Positions 1 to 7,024 of a stretch of 64,000 nt of DNA are shown piece after piece; position 1 is the first letter of the stretch, and each line of letters begins with the position of its first letter. The notes under the pieces are model-generated. The model had not been told where the DNA came from, ran no database searches, and saw only the letters and a list, made by a program, of their open reading frames with translations. The stretch lies in contig CP107217.1 in the NCBI GenBank assembly GCA_025757745.1, positions 1 to 64,000 of the forward strand. Direction: 5' to 3'. This DNA comes from Coriobacteriaceae bacterium. GTDB lineage: Bacteria; Actinomycetota; Coriobacteriia; Coriobacteriales; Coriobacteriaceae. The translations under genes and the position numbers were made by a program.

Positions 1-234
1 CACATTGATGCGCGCGCCCTTCCAGTCGATCGGCGCAATGGTCGTCGAGATGGAAAATGCACGCTTGACCTCCTCGGGGTCATAGTCGAGCGTGGGCTTG
101 GTGCCGTCGTGGCCGCCCAGGCGGGCGGTCTTGCCAGAAAGGTGGAGCATGGCCTCGGCGAGTGAGGTCTTGCCCACCCCGCCTTGGCCTACGAGCACCA
201 CGTTCCTTACGTTACCGGTCTTGGGAGCACCCAT
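1..234 (-). CDS. EF-G-like translational GTPase, N-terminal part (runs off the window)
   Basis: The first 78 codons of a gene read leftwards and leave the window. The start ATG at 234 is preceded by AAGGAGGTCATC, a strong ribosome binding site. The translation begins MGAPKTGNVRNVVLVGQGG and carries the P-loop GQGGVGKT about 17 residues in. The phrase VRNVVLVG followed by a P-loop resembles FusA2-type EF-G paralogues rather than canonical EF-G, whose N-terminus has an AHIDAGKTT P-loop. Such proteins are ribosome-associated GTPases of uncertain role. Only the beginning of the G domain is visible, so the exact subfamily is an inference. Confidence 0.75.
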   Translation of the reverse strand, partial: MGAPKTGNVRNVVLVGQGGVGKTSLAEAMLHLSGKTARLGGHDGTKPTLDYDPEEVKRAFSISTTIAPIDWKGARINV

Positions 235-473
235 GATGACCTCCTTGCAGGGCCGCGCGCAATGCGCGACGCCAACGGGGAGAGTTCGCGGTCGGTGCCA
301 TCCCGGGAGCAGCATGGTCGGCAGCCGAGCCGACTCACCCTCCAAATGTCCTATGCCACCACCCTACCCTCACGGGCGACCGTCCATGCATACCTTTCGG
401 CGCACGTATGAATACAGGCGGCGAGAGGAAGAAGAGCGCATGCGAGGCGATTATTAAACCCCATCGATACAAA

Positions 474-513
474 TAAAAGCCGCCGCAGACCATAAGACCT
501 GCGGCGGCTTTTT
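474..513 (-). terminator. Rho-independent terminator after the amino-acid ABC operon
   Basis: The arms AGCCGCCGCAG (478-488) and CTGCGGCGGCT (499-509) form a GC-rich hairpin. A run of A on the plus strand to its left reads as a U-rich tail on the minus strand, right after the ATPase gene that ends at 532. The plus-strand side also ends in TTTTT, so it may work both ways. Confidence 0.8.
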
Positions 514-531
514 CTCAATATATAGCTGAGC

Positions 532-1296
532 CTAGCCCTCGATACGGCTCAAGAACTCACGGGTACGTTGCTCACGCGGGTGATCGATAACCTGCTCGGC
601 AGGACCCTCCTCGACAATGCGACCGCCGTCCATAAAGACCACGCGGTCGGCAACATCGCGCGCAAATTGCATTGCGTGGGTCACGATCACCATCGTCATA
701 TTCTGCGCGGCAAGGTCTTTAATGACACGCAGCACCTCGGCCGTTAGCTCGGGATCGAGCGCCGAAGTCGGCTCGTCAAAGAACAAGATCTCCGGGTCGA
801 GCGCCAAGGCGCGGGCGATACTCACACGCTGTTGCTGACCACCCGAAAGCTCACATGGCACCTTGTTCTCGTTGCCCGTAAGCCCCATCTGCGCGATCAA
901 CTCACGCGCACGCGCTTCGGCCTGCTCGCGCGGACGCTTGAGTACGCGAACCGGAGCGTCGGTGATGTTTTTCATCACCGTATAGTGCGGGAACAGATTG
1001 TAGTTCTGAAACACCAGACCAAACCGCGAGCGCGCCTGTTTAGGCACATCGCCCTTTGCGTACACCGCGCCCGAACCCGCATCCGTCGCGACGGCAAGGT
1101 CGCCAAACGAAAGCGAGCCACCGTCGAGCGTCTCGAGCAGCGTGGCGCAGCGCAGCAGCGTGGACTTACCGCCACCCGAAGGCCCGATAATCGCCACAAC
1201 CTCGCCACGCTTTACCTCGAGTGAGATATCCTTGAGCACCTTATTGCCGCCAAACGCCTTGCGCGCGTTCGCTATATTCATTACCGAATTAATCAT
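532..1296 (-). CDS. Polar amino-acid ABC transporter, ATP-binding protein
   Basis: This is a 254-residue ATPase of the polar amino-acid uptake (GlnQ/HisP-like) family, which powers import on the inner face of the membrane. Visible motifs are Walker A GPSGGGKS, the Q-loop region LVFQNYNLFPH, the signature LSGGQQQRVSIARAL, Walker B ILFFDEPTSALD and the switch region VTHAMQFA. The chosen start, ATG at 1296, overlaps the permease stop in ATGATTAA, which indicates translational coupling. A second ATG at 1281 is possible. It is the last gene of a three-gene minus-strand operon (binding protein, permease, ATPase) followed by a terminator. The exact amino acid transported cannot be read from sequence. 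Confidence 0.93.
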   Translation of the reverse strand: MINSVMNIANARKAFGGNKVLKDISLEVKRGEVVAIIGPSGGGKSTLLRCATLLETLDGGSLSFGDLAVATDAGSGAVYAKGDVPKQARSRFGLVFQNYNLFPHYTVMKNITDAPVRVLKRPREQAEARARELIAQMGLTGNENKVPCELSGGQQQRVSIARALALDPEILFFDEPTSALDPELTAEVLRVIKDLAAQNMTMVIVTHAMQFARDVADRVVFMDGGRIVEEGPAEQVIDHPREQRTREFLSRIEG

Positions 1297-1942
1297 GGTA
1301 GTAATCCAATTTTTTCTCGGCGGCGCCCAGCAGCATCTCGACCACAAAGTTAAAGACCCAGTAGATCAGCGCCGCAATCGCAAACGGCACCATGCTCACC
1401 TGCGAGGCAACCAGCGCCTTGGCGGTCGAGAACATCTCACCCACGCCAATGGCAAACGCCAGCGACGTGTCCTTGACCAGCGTGATGATCTCGTTGCCCA
1501 TCGCCGGCAGAATACGCTTGGCGACCTGCGGCATCACGATATACAGAAACGTCTGCGTGCGCGAATAGCCCAGCACCTCGGCGGCCTCATATTGACCGCG
1601 CGGAATCGACTGCAAGCCCGAGCGATAGATCTCGGCAAAGTAGCCGGCGTAGTTGATGATGAACGCCACAACGCACGCCGTCCATTTGGAATCGGGCGTG
1701 AGCGAGATGCCGAACACGTAATACGGGGCAAAGTAGATGGCAAACATCTGCAGCATGAGCGGCGTACCGCGCATGACCGAAATGTAGATGCGCGCAATCC
1801 AGCGCAGCGGCGCGACCTTGCTCATGCGCATAAACGCCACGGGAATTCCCAGGGGAATCGACCCGAGCAGCGTCAGCACAAACAGCTGCAAACTGACCAA
1901 GAATCCCTGGCCAAGCATCTGCATCATGACTTGGATAGACAT
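1289..1942 (-). CDS. Polar amino-acid ABC transporter, permease
   Basis: A 217-residue integral membrane permease of the HisM/GlnP type. It has about five hydrophobic segments, starting with FLVSLQLFVLTLLGSIPLGI. Near the C-terminal half sits the EAA-type cytoplasmic loop (EAAEVLGYSRTQTFLYIVMP), which docks to the ATPase. It starts at 1942, where the binding-protein stop overlaps the ATG in TAATG, and its end overlaps the ATPase start. Only one permease gene is present, so the channel is presumably a homodimer. Confidence 0.92.
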   Translation of the reverse strand: MSIQVMMQMLGQGFLVSLQLFVLTLLGSIPLGIPVAFMRMSKVAPLRWIARIYISVMRGTPLMLQMFAIYFAPYYVFGISLTPDSKWTACVVAFIINYAGYFAEIYRSGLQSIPRGQYEAAEVLGYSRTQTFLYIVMPQVAKRILPAMGNEIITLVKDTSLAFAIGVGEMFSTAKALVASQVSMVPFAIAALIYWVFNFVVEMLLGAAEKKLDYYHD

Positions 1943-2802
1943 TATTTCAAAACCCAGTTGTCGAAGGATAGACCGTAATCTGCATATTTATCACACAGGT
2001 CCTTGACCGTGCCGTCCTCATAGAGTGCCTTGAGCGACTCGGTCACGGCATCGGCCGACTTGGTGTCGCCCTTCTTAAAGCCGACGGCGTAGTGCTCGCT
2101 GGACAGCGGCTCATCAAGCTGTGTATAGGCATCGGGCTTGGCGGCAAGCTGATACTGGGCAATCGAGAGGTCACAGGCGACGGCATCGACTGCACCACTC
2201 TCGAGCTGCATAAACGCCGTGTTGTACTCACCGATGGTATCGAGCGTGGCAAACGTCGCGGCCAAATCCTTCTGGTCGCCCTCGAGCACATCCTGTGCAG
2301 CGGAATCAGTCTGGGTAATCACGGTCTTGCCGGCAAGATCGTCCCAGCTCTTGATGCCTGCATCCTTCTTTACCACCAGCACCTGCTCGTTGAGCATGTA
2401 CGGCTCGGAGAACGTGTAGTCGTCCTCGCGGCCCTCCATGGTAAAGCCGTTCCAGATACAGTTGATGGCGCCCGAGTTGAGCAGCGTATCCTTGGCATCC
2501 CAGTCGATGGCCTCGTATTTGACCTCCCAGCCCTGCTTATCGGCAACAGCCTTGGCCAAATCGAGATCAAAGCCGGTGTACTCGCCATCGTCGCCCACAA
2601 AACCATACGGAGGATAGGACTTATCAAAGCCCACCACGAGCTTCTTGGACTCCGCAGCGCCCTTCACATCCTTGGCCGCGGCAGAGCCAGCGGCGGAGCC
2701 CTTGCCGGCGCCACCGCCGCAACCGACAAGACCAAGGCCAAGCACCGTGGCGAGCGAGCCGGCTAGACCAACAAACTGACGACGAGACATATCGGTGTTC
2801 AT
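1942..2802 (-). CDS. Amino-acid ABC transporter substrate-binding lipoprotein
   Basis: A 286-residue extracytoplasmic binding protein (SBP_bac_3 family). The N-terminus carries a twin-arginine-like motif MSRRQFVG, a hydrophobic stretch and a lipobox LVGC, so it is probably a membrane-anchored lipoprotein. The mature part begins with a Gly/Ala/Ser linker, then VVGFDKSYPPYGFVGDDG, and later shows the family region YTGFDLDLAKAVADKQGW. The start at 2802 was chosen over an upstream in-frame codon at 2823 because AAGGGGGAA sits just before it. It opens the operon. A palindrome that could be an operator lies just upstream, at 2821-2840. Confidence 0.92.
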   Translation of the reverse strand: MNTDMSRRQFVGLAGSLATVLGLGLVGCGGGAGKGSAAGSAAAKDVKGAAESKKLVVGFDKSYPPYGFVGDDGEYTGFDLDLAKAVADKQGWEVKYEAIDWDAKDTLLNSGAINCIWNGFTMEGREDDYTFSEPYMLNEQVLVVKKDAGIKSWDDLAGKTVITQTDSAAQDVLEGDQKDLAATFATLDTIGEYNTAFMQLESGAVDAVACDLSIAQYQLAAKPDAYTQLDEPLSSEHYAVGFKKGDTKSADAVTESLKALYEDGTVKDLCDKYADYGLSFDNWVLK

Positions 2803-2820
2803 GGTATTCCCCCTTGATGA

Positions 2821-2840
2821 CACTTTAGTTAGGTAAAGTG
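2821..2840. promoter_or_regulatory. Candidate operator palindrome upstream of the ABC operon
   Basis: CACTTTA and TAAAGTG flank a 6-base centre, giving a perfect 7+7 inverted repeat 19-38 bases upstream of the binding-protein start. A third copy of the half site CACTTTA occurs at 2865-2871. The layout suits a dimeric repressor such as an amino-acid-responsive regulator, but no regulator gene is adjacent, so this is inference. Confidence 0.4.
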
Positions 2841-2894
2841 AGTCATGTAACGTTCAGAATCATACACTTTAGCGTGATAGAGCACAAGGCGAGT

Positions 2895-3033
2895 TTGCCC
2901 GCCGCGTGAGGGGTGTGGGGGTTAAGTTTCCTGCTCTACAGTCCTGCTCACGACGGAGGCCACATTAAGTGGCCTCCTGTTCGTGCGGAACTCGCGATAA
3001 ACTTAACCCCCACACCCCTCACGCGGCGGGCAA
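2895..3033. repeat. Perfect 35-bp inverted repeat with a nested hairpin
   Basis: The arms at 2895-2929 and 2999-3033 are exact reverse complements over 35 bases and are rich in runs of G (or C). The 69-base centre contains its own hairpin, GGAGGCCAC (2955-2963), loop ATTAA, GTGGCCTCC (2969-2977). It lies between divergent genes (the ABC operon and rlmD). No reading frame fits the element itself. It looks like a miniature palindromic repeat, though a regulatory RNA or transcription insulator is also possible. Confidence 0.8.
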
Positions 3034-3140
3034 CCGTCGTTGGGCTTATCACTGACACGAATAAACCGCTTGTATATCGTCTGCTGGCTTGGCACGGTAC
3101 AATACTTGCAGCTTTAATTCATGAATTAGTGGAGTTATTG

Positions 3141-4589
3141 ATGGCAGAATCTCGTGCGGAGCGTAAGGCTCGTCGTGCTTTGATCGAAGCGGCTGAGGGG
3201 TCGGAGGAGAAAAAATCTTCTAAGAAATCCAAGTCGTCTCAGGATGCGAAGGGCAAGTCAGCCAAAGGCAAGGCTAAGGCCAAGCGTCCCGGCTCTCGTC
3301 GGAGCGAGGACAAGGCATCTCAGACTCGCTCCAAGCGCTCGCATAAAGATCCGGTTTCGCCTGCGCGTAAGGCTGTGGACCCCAAGTCTCCTTGTTCCAT
3401 CATGAAAGCTTGCGGTGGGTGCACGGCGCTCAATCGTCCTTATAAAAAGCAGTTGGCAGCTAAGCAGGCTGTTATGGAGGAGCTTTTTGCTGCCCTTTGC
3501 GAGCGCGAGGGTATTAGCGTCGACCCCATTCGCGGTATGGGAGTCACCCTGGGTGACCCAGGCACATATCCTGCGCCGCGCGGTTTTCGCCATAAGGCCG
3601 CCACTCCCTTTGCCCCCGGCAAAGGGGGCGCTGTCCGCTGCGGCTTTTTTGAACGTGGCACGCACAGAATCGTTGCCGTGCCCGAGTGTCCTGTCGAGGC
3701 GCCGGGTGCCCGTCAGATTCTCAACGGCATCGCGCGCGAAGCTGAGCGGCTGCATATTCCCGCCTTTAATGAGGACAAGCATCTGGGGCTGCTTCGCTAT
3801 GCCGTCGTCCGCTGCGGTTGGCGTACCGACCAGGTCATGGTCACGCTCGTGACCGCCCAGCGTGACTTACCGCATGCGCAGGAGTTCTTTGAGGCCGTCG
3901 CGGCGCTCGATCCGCATATCGTCACCGTCGCCCAAAATATCAATGGCCGTCCCGGTAACGCCATCTTGGGTGAGGAAACTCATATCGTCTATGGCGCCGA
4001 GTGCATGCGCGATCAGCTGCTCGGCTGCAACTTCGATATCTCCCCCACCGCGTTTTATCAGACCAACCCGCAGCAGACCGAACTGCTCTATCAGCTCGCT
4101 ATCGACGGCATGGACCTGCGCCAGGGCGATGTGCTTATGGATGCCTACTGCGGCAGCGGCACCATCGGTCTTTGCGCAGCTAAAGATGCCCAGAGCAAGG
4201 GCATCGGCATCATGCTGCTCGGCGTGGAGCGCAACCCGGCGGGCATTGCCGACGCGCGCCGCAATGCCGAGCTCAACGGTCTTACCCGCAGCGCCTGGTT
4301 TATGGCCGACGATGCCACCGATTACATCCTAGATGCCGCCGACAACAACGAGCGCGTCGACGTCCTTTCCATCGACCCGCCGCGCGCCGGCTCCACCCCC
4401 GAGTTCCTCGAAGCTGCCTGCGCACTTAAGCCGCGCCGCATCACCTATATCAGCTGCAACCCCGTGACCCAAGAGCGCGACCTGCACCAGCTCCTCGACG
4501 GAGGCTATCGCCTGCTCAAGATCACGCCCGTCGACATGTTCCCCCACACCGACCATACCGAAACCGTAGCGGTCCTCGAACGCCGCTAA
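3141..4589 (+). CDS. rlmD: 23S rRNA (uracil-5-)-methyltransferase, RlmD/RumA family
   Basis: A 482-residue SAM-dependent tRNA/rRNA m5U methyltransferase. The first 80 residues are very Lys/Ser/Arg-rich (probably an RNA-binding extension) where many homologues have a TRAM domain. Cysteines for a 4Fe-4S cluster follow (CSIMKACGGC). The SAM-binding motif is MDAYCGSGTIGL, the active-site region is DVLSIDPPRAG, and the catalytic cysteine is in ITYISCNPVTQERD. The ATG at 3141, preceded by GGAG, was chosen; the frame is open further upstream but runs into the inverted repeat. The gene is single and ends in a terminator shared with the convergent PHP gene. The exact uridine modified is inferred from family. 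Confidence 0.88.
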   Translation: MAESRAERKARRALIEAAEGSEEKKSSKKSKSSQDAKGKSAKGKAKAKRPGSRRSEDKASQTRSKRSHKDPVSPARKAVDPKSPCSIMKACGGCTALNRPYKKQLAAKQAVMEELFAALCEREGISVDPIRGMGVTLGDPGTYPAPRGFRHKAATPFAPGKGGAVRCGFFERGTHRIVAVPECPVEAPGARQILNGIAREAERLHIPAFNEDKHLGLLRYAVVRCGWRTDQVMVTLVTAQRDLPHAQEFFEAVAALDPHIVTVAQNINGRPGNAILGEETHIVYGAECMRDQLLGCNFDISPTAFYQTNPQQTELLYQLAIDGMDLRQGDVLMDAYCGSGTIGLCAAKDAQSKGIGIMLLGVERNPAGIADARRNAELNGLTRSAWFMADDATDYILDAADNNERVDVLSIDPPRAGSTPEFLEAACALKPRRITYISCNPVTQERDLHQLLDGGYRLLKITPVDMFPHTDHTETVAVLERR

Positions 4590-4600
4590 TTCTCTGGCAC

Positions 4601-4634
4601 AAGAAGGGGGCGGCCCGCCCGGGCCGCCCCCTTC
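4601..4634. terminator. Bidirectional terminator between rlmD and the PHP gene
   Basis: GAAGGGGGCGGCCC (4603-4616) pairs with GGGCCGCCCCCTTC (4621-4634) around a four-base loop, between two convergent genes. Confidence 0.8.
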
Positions 4635-4653
4635 ACTTGGTTTATAAACTCCG

Positions 4654-5475
4654 CTACATCCCCTTGCGCAGGTCGCACACGCCAGCTGCCGCCATCTCGC
4701 GCAACAGCGTCTCGCGGTCGCGCGTCACGATCAAATCCAGCGGGAAGTGAATCTCGTCGAGCAACTTGCGGGCGTGATCGAGCTTGCCAATGGCCATACC
4801 AATGTGGGCATCGGTCGACACACCAATACCCACGCCCAGCTCGGCGCAGCGCTCGGCGATCTTGCGGCATACGGCCCAATGCTCAGTGTCGACACCGTGT
4901 TCAAGACTATGGTTGTTGATCTCGATGATCTTGTGCTTGGCCTTAGCCGCCAGCAGCACCTCGTCGATATCGAACGGCACGCCCGAGCGCCCCGCGTGGC
5001 CCAGCATGAACACCTTGGGGTGCTCCAGGGCATTGATATACATCTCGGTCGTCTGGGCCAGCGTCGCGCCTTCAGCGAGCTGCGGATTATGCACGCTTGC
5101 CACCAAATAATCCAAATTGCGCGTAACCAAATCGAACAGCGAATGCGGGCGGCTGTACGAATCGCCGGCGATATCGAGCGTGACAGGAGTGTCCTCGCCA
5201 AACAGGCTTCCGTCCAGTGAAACGATATCGGCCTCGGCACCACGCAACACCAGCACGCCGCTCCAAATGCGCGGCCAGATATCCTGGTTGATAAAGAACT
5301 GATAACTGCGCAGGTCATTAGGGCAAGCCGTAACCATAGAGCTCAGATGGTCGGCAGATCCGAGCACCTGCAGACCACGCTCTGCCGCCCAGTACACATT
5401 CTCCTCAATGGTCGAATATGCATGCGCAGAGAACATCGTATGGGTATGAATGTCACAAGAAAGCAGGTAGGGCAT
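4654..5475 (-). CDS. PHP-domain metal-dependent phosphoesterase (YcdX-like)
   Basis: A 273-residue protein of the polymerase-and-histidinol-phosphatase (PHP) superfamily. Metal-ligand motifs are visible: CDIHTHTMFSAHAYSTIEEN at the N-terminus, SADHLSSM, a histidine in VASVHNPQL, FMLGHAGRSGV and STDAHIGMAIG near the C-terminus. The pattern fits the trinuclear-metal YcdX subfamily of phosphatases, whose natural substrates are poorly known. The start at 5475 has GGAG seven bases upstream. It lies downstream of the aminotransferase on the same strand, separated by 165 bases that hold a parS-like site. Confidence 0.85.
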   Translation of the reverse strand: MPYLLSCDIHTHTMFSAHAYSTIEENVYWAAERGLQVLGSADHLSSMVTACPNDLRSYQFFINQDIWPRIWSGVLVLRGAEADIVSLDGSLFGEDTPVTLDIAGDSYSRPHSLFDLVTRNLDYLVASVHNPQLAEGATLAQTTEMYINALEHPKVFMLGHAGRSGVPFDIDEVLLAAKAKHKIIEINNHSLEHGVDTEHWAVCRKIAERCAELGVGIGVSTDAHIGMAIGKLDHARKLLDEIHFPLDLIVTRDRETLLREMAAAGVCDLRKGM

Positions 5476-5602
5476 CGGGTCTCCTTATCTGGCACGGCCG
5501 TCGCTTATATTCATTGTACGCATAGCCTTCGATAGTCGTAAAACCACTCCATCCCAACGACACAACGTCCATGACAACGGGGTCCGGCTTAACACCAAAC
5601 CC

Positions 5603-5618
5603 CGTTTCACGTAAAACA
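5603..5618. promoter_or_regulatory. parS-like site (imperfect)
   Basis: CGTTTCACGTAAAACA differs from the parS consensus TGTTTCACGTGAAACA at two positions. It lies in a gap between genes, about 49 kb from the parAB-linked sites. ParB binding here is a guess. Confidence 0.35.
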
Positions 5619-5640
5619 TTGTAGGCAGAGCGCTTTACTT

Positions 5641-6825
5641 TTAACGATACTCGTCCGCCAACTGTTTCCAAGCGGGTAGCGAATTGATGATCGTTTCGCA
5701 ACTCACGCAATAGCCCAGGCGGAACCAGCCCGGCATACCAAAGCTGTCCGAGGGAACCGCAAGCAACTCATACTTCTTTGCGCGCTCGCAAAACGCATTC
5801 GCATCGGGCTCGAGTGCCTTCACCCACAGGTAGAAAGCACCGTCCGGCTCAACATAGGTATAGCCGTAGTCCGCCAAGGCGTCGGTAAGCGCCGTGCGGT
5901 TGCGAGCATAGGCCTCGATATCGCTCGGCTCATCGATGCAATCGATAATCACGCGCTGGAAGAGCGCCGGTGCACATACAAAACCCAGCGTACGGGCAGC
6001 ACCCGCAACAGCCGGCATCAGACGCGCAGCCTGCGGATTGGTGTTGGGAACCAAGATCCAGCCAACGCGCTCACCCGGCAGCGACAGCGACTTAGAATAC
6101 GAGTAGCACACCACGGTGTTCTCGTAGATCGAGGGCACCCAAGGCACCTCGGCACCGTACACGATCTCGCGGTACGGCTCATCCGAGATGAGCATAATCG
6201 GATTCTCGGGATCACGCCGAGCGTTGGCCTCGCGCAGAACATTGGCCAGTCGCGTCAGCGTGTCGCGCGTATATACGGCACCGGTCGGGTTGTTGGGCGA
6301 GTCGATGATGACGGCCGCCGTCTTTTCGCTGATCGCCTTGAGCACGTTGTCCACGCTCAGCTGAAACGTGTCTTCATCGGCGAGCGCCTCGACACACGTG
6401 CAGCCGGCCTTCTCAATCCACACGCGATACTCCGGGAAGTACGGGGCGATAACAACAACCTCATCGCCCGGGTTCGTAACGGCGTTGAGCGCGCAGGTGA
6501 GCGAAGCCGCGGCACCCACCGTCATAAAGACGTCCTTGCCCTCATAGCTCGTGCCAAAGCGACGGTTGAGCGATTCGGCGACAGCTGCTCGACATTGCGG
6601 CAGGCCCGGTGCGGGAGTGTAGCCGTGCAGCTGGTCACTCGGCAGCTCCAAGGCCTTCTTAATGGACTCCGCCACGGCAGCGGGCGCCGGAACACTCGGG
6701 TTGCCCAGCGAAAAATCGAATACGTTTTCCGCACCGATCTGTGCCTTGCGCTCAAGACCATAGCTAAAGATCTCACGGATGATGGAGCTTTCCGCACCGC
6801 GAGCATACATAGTTTCGTTGATCAT
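5641..6825 (-). CDS. Pyridoxal-phosphate-dependent aminotransferase (class I/II)
   Basis: A 394-residue fold-type I PLP enzyme. The conserved stretch FSLGNPSVPAP near residue 40, the PLP-phosphate loop region VGAAASLTCALNAV, the NNPTGAVYT motif and the Schiff-base lysine context CYSYSKSLSLPGERVGW are all visible. It most resembles aspartate/aromatic-type aminotransferases, but the substrate is not decidable here. The ATG at 6825 was chosen because GAAAGGGGAACAG precedes it; a longer reading frame upstream overlaps the inverted repeat at 6896. It is probably transcribed alone or with the PHP gene. Confidence 0.88.
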   Translation of the reverse strand: MINETMYARGAESSIIREIFSYGLERKAQIGAENVFDFSLGNPSVPAPAAVAESIKKALELPSDQLHGYTPAPGLPQCRAAVAESLNRRFGTSYEGKDVFMTVGAAASLTCALNAVTNPGDEVVVIAPYFPEYRVWIEKAGCTCVEALADEDTFQLSVDNVLKAISEKTAAVIIDSPNNPTGAVYTRDTLTRLANVLREANARRDPENPIMLISDEPYREIVYGAEVPWVPSIYENTVVCYSYSKSLSLPGERVGWILVPNTNPQAARLMPAVAGAARTLGFVCAPALFQRVIIDCIDEPSDIEAYARNRTALTDALADYGYTYVEPDGAFYLWVKALEPDANAFCERAKKYELLAVPSDSFGMPGWFRLGYCVSCETIINSLPAWKQLADEYR

Positions 6826-6895
6826 CTGTTCCCCTTTCGCATAGGCGCTATTGTACGCTTTAGTCGAGCAAAGTGCCGCAGCAATGTTAATTGGG

Positions 6896-6956
6896 TGTTG
6901 ATTGGGGACAGACTTAAATGCGTGAAAACGCTCATTTAGTCTGTCCCCAATCAACA
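6896..6956. repeat. Imperfect 28-bp inverted repeat
   Basis: The left arm 6896-6923 begins TGTTGATTGGGGACAGAC. The right arm 6928-6956 ends GTCTGTCCCCAATCAACA. They pair almost completely, with small bulges in the ACTTAAATG section and a loop of four bases. It lies upstream of the aminotransferase and downstream of ftsH. It resembles a REP-type palindromic intergenic element, and an RNA hairpin role cannot be excluded. Confidence 0.75.
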
Positions 6957-6973
6957 GATGGCCCCATATCGCT

Positions 6974-7010
6974 CAAAAGAAAAGGCCTCCGCAGGTTTCC
7001 CCGCGGAGGC
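6974..7010 (-). terminator. Terminator downstream of ftsH
   Basis: GCCTCCGC (6985-6992) and GCGGAGGC (7003-7010) form a hairpin followed on the minus strand by TTTTCTTTT, directly after the ftsH stop. Confidence 0.85.
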
Positions 7011-7024
7011 TTTCACCACAAAGA

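Noticed and set aside
1142..1978. A 278-codon plus-strand frame opposite the ABC permease
   Set aside because: The antisense strand of high-GC genes gives long open frames. The minus-strand permease and ATPase have clear motifs and coupled starts.
5453..5710. An 85-codon minus-strand frame covering the gap between the aminotransferase and PHP genes
   Set aside because: It overlaps both neighbours, has no good ribosome binding site, and the non-overlapping part holds a parS-like site and promoter-like sequence. It is more likely non-coding.
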